NCBI GenBank assembly: GCA_000695325.1
Contig: AVPN01001307.1
Coordinates: forward strand, 1 to 24,089
Length of the DNA: 24,089 nt
Source: Pleurobrachia bachei
Lineage: Eukaryota; Ctenophora; Tentaculata; Cydippida; Pleurobrachiidae
Reading direction: 5' to 3'
Position numbers and translations under genes: made by a program. This document shows, one piece after another, positions 11,801 through 16,699 of this stretch. The notes beneath the pieces are model-generated. The model made no database searches and had not been told where the DNA came from. It saw nothing but the letters and a program-made list of their open reading frames with translations. Every line of letters starts with the position of its first letter. Position 1 is the stretch's first letter.

Positions 11801-14800
11801 TGCAGAGTGTAATTATGGGATCATTTAATAGTACGGCTGAAGATGTCAAATCAGCTGCATCATACGCCCTAGGTAAACTTGTAGTAGCCCCTAATCTCAA
11901 TGCGTACATCACATCATCGTTTGTTATGTTCTAACACATTCAGCTAGGCAGGCTACTTGTACTACTATATTTCCACATAACATGTGTGTTGCGATCAAAA
12001 TAGCACCTGACCACTGTTATATTCCCAGGTAACGTGTGTGTTGGTAATTTGAACCTGTACCTCCCCTCCATAATAACTGAGATCCAGGACAACCCTAAAC
12101 GACAATACCTTCTCCTGAACTCACTGAAGGAAATAATCACCAGCATGAGTGACCGGGAGGAATCAGTTTCTGTGTTAAAGGTCAACATTATATGTACTGT
12201 TCTTTCTTTGTACTACTCTTTCTTTGACTGTCCAAAATGAAACATTTGTACAGCAACGATGAACATTAATTGCTCATTTTGTGTTTCCACATTTCAACTC
12301 CAAAACTCTTCCCCCTCCCCCCTCCAGAATTATGTACCAGAGATGTGGAACGTGCTCCTAAGGTACATGCAGGTATCTGAGGAGGGTAGCAGGAAGATTG
12401 TAGCGGCGTGTCTGGGGAAACTTATGCTAATCGATCATGGGACACTCTTACCTAAATTACTGGTAAATCTTAACCTTGTTTTCCAGGTCATACCAATCAC
12501 CCCTAGGCCCTTGCCCTCTTAGGAATATTAACCATCAGACGTGCAGCTAGTAGCTGGCCACATTTGCCCTCTGCTCATTGTATCACTACGGTGGTACTAT
12601 GAGCCTTTACGTTACGTGTAAACGGGAGTGTAACTATTTACGGAGTGGCACTCTCGCTATCTCTAGATACACTGCATCCCCCTCGCGTCACGCGTTATCT
12701 TACTTTCACTTTCACTTATCACTAATAACACTGCATCTTATATGCTAGACACACTCTTATCTCTCTCTCTCTCACTGGATACACTATGCATATTTTGATC
12801 ATTATCTCTCTTTTATCTGTTGTTGTACCAGAAGTCGTTGTTTGTCTTTTGGCTCGTGATACAATGCAAGAGTACCACTTATGGCGTGGTACTCTTTTTG
12901 CTTGTGAGTTCGTAAACTTAGCACACTCCCTTCGGTCGTGTACTAAGTAAACTTCTAACACTCCCTACGGTCGTGTCAGAGGTAATCTAAAAACACTCCC
13001 TGCGGTCGTGTTTTTAGAATAAAGAACTCCGTTCGCCCTGCAGGCTCACGAGCTACTAGATACATTCCGGCTACGCCCTCAGTGTATCTATTCACAGAGT
13101 ACCACGCTATCGCGTGGTACTATCTTCCATAAGTACATATTGACTATTGTACTTTTAGCTCACATCTGCATCCAATCTAACTAACTCCCTCTTTATTCAG
13201 GAATATACGACATCAGATCAGCCCTTCGTACGAAGCACAGTAGTAACGGCCATCAAATACACTGTAACGGACACACCCCAACCAATCGACCCCCTTCTGA
13301 GGCAGTTCCTAGGGCAGTTCTTGTCACTTCTCAAGGTATAATGGGTGATTCACAACTCTAGGAGTTAGTAAAAATGATGTCATAGAAATGAACTAATCAA
13401 ATATTTGGTTATATAATTGATAGTAAATTATTGACTCCATTTTCTCACACAGGATGAAGATTTGAATGTCAGACGGATGGCTCTGGTGACTCTAAACTGT
13501 ACTGCCCACAACAAGCCCGTCCTGATAAGGGATCATATGGGTTATATTCCCAGGTAACGTGTGTGTTGGTAATTTGAACCTGTACCTCCCCTCCATAATA
13601 ACTGAGATCCAGGACAACCCTAAACGACAATACCTTCTCCTGAACTCACTGAAGGAAATAATCACCAGCATGAGTGACCGGGAGGAATCAGTTTCTGTGT
13701 TAAAGGTCAACATTATATGTACTGTTCTTTCTTTGTACTACTCTTTCTTTGACTGTCCAAAATGAAACATTTGTACAGCAACGATGAACATTCATTGCTC
13801 ATTTTGTGTTTCCACATTTCAACTCCAAAACTCTTCCCCCTCCCCCCTCCAGAATTATGTACCAGAGATGTGGAACGTGCTCCTAAGGTACATGCAGGTA
13901 TCTGAGGAGGGTAGCAGGAAGATTGTAGCGGCGTGTCTGGGGAAACTTATGCTAATCGATCATGGGACACTCTTACCTAAATTACTGGTAAATCTTAACC
14001 GTGTTTTCCAGGTCATACCAATCACCCCTAGGCCCTTGCCATCTTAGGAATAATAACCATCAGACGTGCAGCTAGGAGCTGGCCACATTTGTCCTCTGCT
14101 CATAAGTATTGACTATAATTGTACTTTTAGCTCACATCTGCATCCAATCTACCAGCCACCCTTATTATACTAGCTCCCAACCTTTTCAGGAATACACCAC
14201 ATCAGACCAGCCCTTCGTACGAAGCACAGTAGTAACGGCCATCAAATACACTGTAACGGACACACCTCAACCTATCGACCCCCTTCTGAGGCAGTTCCTA
14301 GGGCAGTTCTTGTCACTTCTCAAGGTATAATAGGTGATTCACAACTCTAGGAGTTAGTAAAAATGATGTCATAGAAATGAACTATTCAAATATTTGGTTA
14401 TATAATTGACAGTCAATTATTGACTCAATTTTCTCACACAGGATGAAGATTTGAACGTCAGACGGATGGCTCTGGTGACTCTAAACTGTACTGCCCACAA
14501 CAAGCCCGTCCTGATAAGGGATCATATGGATGAGATCCTGCCCAACCTTTACAAAGAAACCACCATCAAGGTACTTCTGCAGTAGTGTCCCTCTGTTGTT
14601 TATCAAACTACTGTTACATCGCGCCCGGTTTGGGTAGTGTCACATTAGTTATGGGCCGCCCATTATGATCATGGTTGTATTTTGATTTAGGTTTGTATTG
14701 TCAATTCTACTCCATGTGTTTTAGCTAAAAAGAGAAGTAGAGATGGGACCTTTTAAATATCCAGTAGACGACGCACTTGACAACAGAAAAGCTGCATTTG

Positions 14801-15343
14801 AATGTAAGTGATTCATGTAATAGTATAAGCTGACCCACCTTGATTCATGTCAGAACATGATCTGGACAAATCACATTGATTCATCGCGTGTGAGGTCGGT
14901 TTTTAATGGAAAACTCTCCAAAGAGGAAGTGGAAGAAATTGTTTGGGTGGTGTAGAGATCCACCCTGCCCATTCTATTTCTATACAATGTAGAGATTTGT
15001 TCAAGGGGAGAGCGTGGGTGGTTGAGTGTAGTAATGACAAGAAAAAAGAGAGCTTGGACAGAAAAGTTTCAACCCGAGATAAACAAAAAACCCGTACGCA
15101 AAAAAACTATAAATAAAAAATCCTGGACACACTCTTTTTAAATAAATGAACCTAGGTAGAAATATCTGACACAAACCAATTAAATTAAGATTTAGTATAT
15201 TTTTCGTATCATAGTTCATTGTTAACATCCTCCTCCTTCCTACAGGCATGTATACAGTGCTACAGAACTGCATAGACAGGGTTAATATATTCCAGTTCCT
15301 GGACCACGTGGAAATCGGCCTCAAGGATGTCCCTGACATAAAG
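824..15343 (+). CDS. CAND1: CAND1, cullin-associated NEDD8-dissociated protein 1 (24 exons, 3' end missing)
   Basis: CAND1 is a HEAT-repeat solenoid that binds un-neddylated cullin-RBX1 and exchanges substrate-receptor modules of SCF-type ubiquitin ligases. Exons that I join by GT-AG and phase: 824-865, 973-1074, 1237-1417, 1813-1919, 2019-2175, 2408-2528, 2695-2854, 3315-3429, 3605-3851, 3984-4169, 4306-4453, 4573-4751, 10189-10320, 10532-10665, 10902-11162, 11325-11486, 11597-11705, 11778-11872, 12029-12180 (or 13554-13705), 12328-12462 (or 13853-13987), 13201-13335 (or 14190-14324), 14442-14570, 14725-14803, 15246-15343. They sum to 3366 nt, exactly 1122 codons. Blocks matching vertebrate CAND1 as I remember it include [62 protein letters not shown] and [14 protein letters not shown]. 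The vertebrate protein is about 1230 residues, so about 108 C-terminal residues are absent. The start ATG at 824 (context accATGt) begins exactly where the family begins. Confidence 0.95.
1470..1671 (+). repeat. Imperfect ~101-bp tandem duplication in CAND1 intron 3 carrying a copy of the exon 4 acceptor
   Basis: 1470-1525 and 1571-1629 are related (AATCT-TTTTTAC ... TATCTACCC-CCCCAT-AAC). The first copy ends in ATTTGCAG|GTCTAATG at 1549-1562, which duplicates the true acceptor plus exon 4 start at 1805-1820 (CCTGCAG|GTCTAATG), together with the upstream AACTCA-TCAATTGT. Using the upstream acceptor would give an in-frame read that stops at TGA about 40 codons later, so it is a decoy rather than an exon. 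Confidence 0.6.
1628..1701. repeat. Perfect 27-bp inverted repeat (hairpin) in CAND1 intron 3
   Basis: Left arm 1628-1654 and right arm 1675-1701 are exact reverse complements with a 20-nt loop. The left arm starts inside the second unit of the adjacent imperfect tandem duplication, so the hairpin probably arose by a template-switch event or is a small foldback element. Confidence 0.9.
2323..2344 (+). repeat. Stray copy of CAND1 exon 6 start inside intron 5
   Basis: GGTATTTGATACAGAACGTG at 2323-2342 repeats the beginning of exon 6 (GTTATTTGGTACAGAACGTG, 2408-2427), and both are preceded by a CT-rich tract. In the stray copy the AG acceptor has become TG, so it is inactive. It is one of several cases in this gene where the 3' splice site region has been duplicated. 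Confidence 0.65.
2608..2694 (+). repeat. 28-bp minisatellite (3 copies) ending at the CAND1 exon 7 acceptor
   Basis: Units 2608-2635, 2636-2663 and 2664-2691 follow CAGTCACCACTAACCCTCAT plus GTACATTT, and the last runs into the real acceptor TTTCAG at 2689-2694. The second unit begins with a TTTCAG decoy acceptor at 2633-2638; at the third unit boundary the AG is mutated to AT. The repeat unit is thus an acceptor-containing module. Confidence 0.85.
3063..3347 (+). repeat. Five-copy array of CAND1 exon 8 acceptor plus exon start (cluster 1)
   Basis: ATAGTGGACATGTGCCTGGT and the following TATACC-GGTTAC, each preceded by a CT-rich tract and TAG, start at 3063, 3122, 3184, 3248 and 3315. Spacing is 59, 62, 64 and 67 bp. 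Units 2-4 extend over GACCCCAACTATAAT before the next pyrimidine tract. Only the fifth unit continues into the complete exon 8. Splicing to unit 2 would give [16 protein letters not shown] followed within six codons by TAG, so the earlier units are decoy acceptors. Confidence 0.93.
3315..4751 (+). CDS. CAND1: CAND1 exons 8-12, copy 1
   Basis: Five exons (3315-3429, 3605-3851, 3984-4169, 4306-4453, 4573-4751) encode the stretch starting [17 protein letters not shown]. This is followed by the acidic loop typical of CAND1 (a Glu/Asp-rich run near 3360-3425), [52 protein letters not shown] and [12 protein letters not shown]. Total length is 875 nt, entering at phase 0 and leaving at phase 2. The block recurs almost exactly at 5281-6911. 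Because 875 is not a multiple of three, the two blocks cannot both be included: exon 12 (ending TGC AT) joined to the second exon 8 (ATAGTGG) gives TGC ATA TAG, an immediate stop. Exon 12 therefore has to skip to exon 13 at 10189, where AT plus G restores Met and the frame. Confidence 0.93.
4822..5313 (+). repeat. Nine-copy array of exon 8' acceptor plus exon start (cluster 2, 57-bp units)
   Basis: Copies start at 4822, 4884, 4939, 4996, 5053, 5110, 5167, 5224 and 5281. From 4939 onward the period is exactly 57 bp and units are essentially identical: 33 bp of exon start (ending CTCGGTTAC) plus 24 bp of intron-like TGAATTGTTGTTATTTCCCT and CTAG. Each decoy exon would hit TGA directly after GGTTAC. 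Since 57 is a multiple of three, another frame stays open through the array and gives a meaningless 19-residue repeat. Only the ninth copy is the true exon 8'. Confidence 0.95.
5281..6911 (+). CDS. CAND1: CAND1 exons 8'-12', duplicated copy 2
   Basis: The second, fully intact copy of exons 8-12 lies at 5281-5395, 5571-5817, 6151-6336, 6473-6620 and 6733-6911. Each exon has exactly the same length and splice phase as its counterpart in copy 1. The protein differs at only two places that I see, both in exon 10: Arg to Lys in AIVRGLQ and Gln to His in AIQKCL. The other differences are synonymous or intronic. Intron 9' carries an inverted-repeat insertion (5830-6025) that copy 1 lacks. Exon 7 (phase 0) could splice to 5281 instead of 3315, and exon 12' joins exon 13 in frame. 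The copies could therefore be mutually exclusive alternatives, redundant duplicates, or two haplotypes wrongly placed in tandem by the assembly. Confidence 0.9.
5830..6025. mobile_element. ~196-bp inverted-repeat insertion (MITE-like) in CAND1 intron 9'
   Basis: The copy 2 intron between exons 9' and 10' has about 196 bp that copy 1 lacks. Its arms are complementary: TCAAACGGTTCCTGATAAGT and the following GAGACTTGAAAATTGGAGGTTAT (about 5868-5915) pair with 5935-5990, with outer ends TATAGTAGAATTTTTTAGCT and AGCTAAAGAATTTGACTATA. It has no coding capacity. A non-autonomous foldback DNA transposon is the best explanation. Confidence 0.75.
6885..9220 (+). repeat. 679-bp tandem array in CAND1 intron 12, seeded by the exon 12 end
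   Basis: The array starts with the end of exon 12' (GGTCAAGGAACGTGCCATCA at 6885) and repeats at 7531, 8210 and 8889. The last two periods are exactly 679 bp; the first unit is about 646 bp and diverged in its 5' part (about 6912-7180). Each full unit has two pieces of exon 12 tail: one with GCAT followed by AAAAATAG instead of the donor (7531), and one (7401, 8080, 8759) with an intact GCAT|GTAAGTAG donor. The fourth unit stops at 9220. The - strand frames of 99-111 codons inside are repeats of one another with no recognisable protein features. The array makes intron 12 3.3 kb, against 0.1-0.7 kb elsewhere. Confidence 0.93.
9221..9853 (+). pseudogene. 5'-truncated class A (rhodopsin-like) GPCR, TM3 to TM7
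   Basis: An open frame of 210 codons to TGA at 9851-9853 reads as the C-terminal two thirds of a class A GPCR. Visible in order are TM3 residues ending [15 protein letters not shown] (where the DRY-xx-I motif and second intracellular loop should be, with TTR in place of DRY), TM4 ([17 protein letters not shown]), TM5 ([16 protein letters not shown]), a short third loop, TM6 ([15 protein letters not shown], lacking the usual CWxP) and TM7 with the canonical NPIVY. TM1, TM2 and most of TM3 are missing. The reading frame starts exactly where the 679-bp array stops, at a GATC (9217-9220), with a stop codon just upstream at 9215. It lies in the sense direction inside CAND1 intron 12. No disabling change occurs within the fragment, so truncation is recent or results from assembly. 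Subfamily unknown. Confidence 0.75.
9854..10120 (+). other. Intron 12 remainder after the GPCR fragment
   Basis: Short unique sequence with a small repeat of CGATACTCG/CGATACTATC at about 10049-10080. No gene seen. A weak CATAAA just after the GPCR stop (about 9861) could be a relic poly(A) signal. Confidence 0.4.
10121..10188 (+). repeat. Duplicated acceptor region of CAND1 exon 13
   Basis: CTGACCCCCATACTTTTCAG (10121-10140) and CTGACCCATATACTTTTCAG (10169-10188) are near-identical, 48 bp apart. The second is the true acceptor of exon 13. The first is a competing acceptor with the same polypyrimidine tract. Confidence 0.85.
10189..11872 (+). CDS. CAND1: CAND1 exons 13-18 (central HEAT repeats)
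   Basis: Six exons (10189-10320, 10532-10665, 10902-11162, 11325-11486, 11597-11705, 11778-11872) continue the CAND1 frame, with end phases 2, 1, 1, 1, 2 and 1. Diagnostic peptides are [20 protein letters not shown] (exon 13), [20 protein letters not shown] (exon 14), [18 protein letters not shown] and [19 protein letters not shown] (exon 15), [17 protein letters not shown] (exon 16), [18 protein letters not shown] (exon 17) and [12 protein letters not shown] (exon 18). Order and spacing follow vertebrate CAND1 closely. Exon 16 carries a Pro/Ala/Ser-rich insertion ([14 protein letters not shown]) at a place where the vertebrate protein also has a loop. No duplication affects these coding exons. 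Confidence 0.93.
11966..12028 (+). repeat. Degenerate copy of exon 19 acceptor upstream of the real one
   Basis: TATATTTCCACATAACATGT followed by GTGTTG (11966-11991) mirrors TATATTCCCAGGTAACGTGT followed by GTGTTG (12018-12043), the real intron 18 end and exon 19 start. The AG is lost in the upstream copy, so it is probably inactive. Confidence 0.6.
12029..13540 (+). CDS. CAND1: CAND1 exons 19-22, copy 1 (exon 22 truncated)
   Basis: Exons at 12029-12180, 12328-12462 and 13201-13335 are intact. They encode [72 protein letters not shown] and [20 protein letters not shown]. Exon 22 starts normally at 13453 ([20 protein letters not shown]) but is cut after CATATGG at 13540, where the duplicate of the intron-18 end and exon 19 begins. 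Reading through the junction gives GGT TAT ATT CCC AGG TAA, a stop. This exon 22 is therefore unusable, while exons 19-21 could still splice to the complete exon 22 at 14442 because exon 21 ends at phase 0. Intron 20 in this copy holds a 552-bp insertion with a hairpin cluster that copy 2 lacks. Confidence 0.88.
12579..13130. mobile_element. 552-bp insertion in intron 20 of copy 1
   Basis: Comparison with intron 20' (13988-14189) shows an extra ~552 bp between GCTCAT (ends 12578) and AAGTA (13131). No protein-like frame is convincing. The right half is a cluster of short hairpins. The beginning (GGTGGTACTATGAG) and end (GCGTGGTACTATCTT) share a GTGGTACTAT word in direct orientation. An unclassified mobile or self-propagating repeat is likely. 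Confidence 0.65.
12869..13121. repeat. Cluster of six hairpins, three sharing the loop TCCCTNCGGTC
   Basis: Arms and loops: 12869-12878/12886-12895 (AGAGTACCAC, perfect); 12917-12926/12938-12947 (CTTAGCACAC, one mismatch, loop TCCCTTCGGTC); 12952-12961/12973-12982 (CTTCTAACAC, two mismatches, loop TCCCTACGGTC); 12986-12996/13008-13018 (TCTAAAAACAC, perfect, loop TCCCTGCGGTC); 13057-13065/13082-13090 (TAGATACAT, one G-T); 13098-13107/13112-13121 (AGTACCACGC, perfect). The 11-nt loop is conserved with one variable base, while stems differ in sequence but stay complementary. Confidence 0.9.
13554..14570 (+). CDS. CAND1: CAND1 exons 19'-22', copy 2 (complete)
   Basis: Exons 13554-13705, 13853-13987, 14190-14324 and 14442-14570 repeat copy 1 with identical exon lengths (152, 135 and 135 nt) and supply the only complete exon 22 (129 nt). 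Exon 22' continues [17 protein letters not shown] before its donor at 14571, matching the family. The encoded protein is the same as copy 1 where both exist; the differences I see are synonymous or intronic. Exon 18 ends at phase 1 and can join either 12029 or 13554. The donor of exon 19 and 19' (AAG|GTCAAC) is weak in both copies. The duplication unit, counted from the shared gttatattcccag start, is 1525 bp (12016 to 13541). Confidence 0.9.
14725..15343 (+). CDS. CAND1: CAND1 exons 23-24 (last recognisable exons)
   Basis: Exon 23 (14725-14803) encodes [20 protein letters not shown] and RKAAFE. Exon 24 (15246-15343) encodes [20 protein letters not shown] and [12 protein letters not shown]. 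Both match the penultimate part of CAND1, and exon 24 ends at phase 0 with a GTACAAG donor. In the family another ~108 residues follow, starting around a LTFLMLVRL-like segment, and complete the C-terminal HEAT repeats. I read the three + frames from 15344 to 15900 and found nothing resembling them. The terminal exons are either deleted, lost in assembly, or more than 8 kb away beyond the opposing gene. Confidence 0.9.
14804..15245 (+). other. CAND1 intron 23
   Basis: A 442-bp intron with GTAAGT donor and CTACAG acceptor. TTGATTCAT or TGATTCAT recurs three times near 14813, 14840 and 14877. The - strand open frame here overlaps CAND1 exon 24 and shows no protein features. Nothing else seen. 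Confidence 0.6.
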
Positions 15344-15760
15344 GTACAAGGTTTGAGAAATGAAAGAGATCACTATATGTAATATTATGTTGTTAGTTCG
15401 GGGTTCAGAGGGATCATCAAGTTAATTTGTAGGGTTGAGAGGGATCACTATAATGATGTAGGCCTAGGGTGTTGAGAAAGTTGTTCAAATGCGAACTGGC
15501 TGGTGGGAATGTTACCTTTTATATCGTGTTGTCACTTCACATAGATGATAGCTCTCTAACTTCTGTCATCATTTCCAATTCTATTCCTCATTTTCTTTCT
15601 CAACTTATTCTGAAAAGTATTCTACCTTCCCCCGGTAGCCAAAAGTGGGTTTTTTGACTACCGGGAAGAAAGCTAACCCACAAAACCAAATTTCAATGCT
15701 CCAAAACATTTGCCCGTGTTTTGGAGCTTTTACCAACCCCCATCAATAGGAGCCAACCCG
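15344..15760. other. Convergent intergenic interval between CAND1 and the Ig/F5-8 gene
   Basis: The interval should hold the 3' exons of CAND1 and the 3' end of the opposing gene, but I find neither. Contents: a repeated word GAGGGATCA (about 15408 and 15439), and two hairpins at 15626-15668 and 15698-15727. The words TCAATAGGAGCCAACC repeat twice at about 15743-15775, at the end of the opposing frame. Confidence 0.55.
15626..15727. repeat. Two adjacent hairpins between the convergent genes
   Basis: Hairpin one pairs CTTCCCCCGGTAG (15626-15638) with CTACCGGGAAG (15658-15668), with two unpaired C. Hairpin two pairs GCTCCAAAAC (15698-15707) with GTTTTGGAGC (15718-15727), perfect, with a 10-nt loop. 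They may be parts of a small foldback element or 3'-end structures. Confidence 0.75.
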
Positions 15761-16699
15761 TCAATAGGAGCCAACCGGGATATTATCTTTATTATATACA
15801 TTGTGTACTATATCGATTTTATCCTTTTTCAAATCATTTTTTTTCAAATCAAAATCATTCCCCCATGTCCCATACCCAATACCTACTCCACCTATTTTGG
15901 TGCAGTACTTACCATTACCCACGATAGAAGCCAGATAATGGTACTGAGTATTGCCCCATACCCTGACTTCAGATACTTGAAATGTGACTGATTCTGATCT
16001 TGACAGCCTTATAAACAAGACATTATCCTGGTTGCCTTGAAACACTGCTGTTTGTTCTTCTGCTTGGTTACAGTTTGTCGCTGATAATCCTGAAATACAA
16101 ACAATGATTTAGTGCCAGGCTACTCCGAGTTTTTATAGGGTCTCGTTATGTTCTAAGTTTCTAACCCTCCTTTACAACATTGTGGGCACCACATGAGAGG
16201 GGGTCAAGCAAGTGTTATTATGCCCTTACCTTCGATAGTTCCCCACGGTGTAACTGTACCCTCCACTCCAAGGACATCAACAGAAGCACCGAATATATTC
16301 AAAGTGTCTTTCAACCTAGGAAAAAGTTCGGTTGCCCAATTGTGTTTCACGAGGTGAGGACATTATAATATATCAATATGTACTCCTTATACATGAGCAG
16401 GGACATTGTTGTTTTGTTCAAACCCATTTTATTTGGGGCCGGTTGGGAGAGAGGATCGAACAAGGCAGGGACATAACAATACAAGAATGCCGATTGTTTA
16501 ACGTACCCGTTAGTGATGGATATCATTCTCACAGTAGTAACATGACGTAGCTGCACCTGTACCCAATGGTGTACCTCCATGTAGGTATCAAAGTCCAAAT
16601 CAGTCAGTTTGGTGATAGGCCCATTGTTGGTCGTGGTGTTACCAGCTATGATAGTAGCCTGACTTGCCATACACAGACCAGGCAGCGGGCCCTCTAACT
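15761..16699 (-). CDS. D5: last F5/8 type C-like domain and possible C-terminal tail
   Basis: Exons 16507-16699, 16230-16315 and 15913-16089 make a D2-like three-exon domain: ITKLTDLDFDTYMEVHHWVQ, VQLRHVTTVRMISITNG, then LNIFGASVDVLGVEGTVTPW, then TNCNQAEEQTAVFQGNQ and SVTFQVSEVRVWGN as the terminal strand. The first intron is phase 2 (exon ends GG), unlike all other introns of the gene. A good GTAAGT donor stands at 15911-15912 (15907-15912 on +), but no convincing - strand exon follows within the window. If the donor is ignored, the frame continues about 50 codons, Lys/Asp-rich, to TGA at 15761-15763. A transmembrane or GPI end, if there was one, is missing. Confidence 0.6.

Larger units (their letters stand above)
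12016..14570 (+). repeat. Tandem segmental duplication of CAND1 exons 19-22
   Basis: The second copy begins at 13541 (GTTATATTCCCAG) directly after a truncated exon 22, equivalent to 12016 in the first copy, so the unit is 1525 bp. The second copy lacks the 552-bp insertion. Elsewhere the copies differ by scattered substitutions and small indels (for example in introns 20 and 21). Confidence 0.93.

Noticed and set aside
13541-13553. Apparent 13-nt intron GTTATATTCCCAG between truncated exon 22 and exon 19'
   Set aside because: Phases would fit, but 13 nt is far below any spliceosomal minimum; it is the end of intron 18 carried along in the duplication.
15001-15339. 112-codon - strand frame considered as the missing end of the Ig/F5-8 gene
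   Set aside because: Its N-terminal third is the antisense of CAND1 exon 24, and it lacks a transmembrane or lectin pattern.
15469-15657. Candidate terminal CAND1 exon in 15469-15657
   Set aside because: The reading (MLRKLFKCELAGG ...) has no similarity to the CAND1 C terminus and no good acceptor in phase 0.
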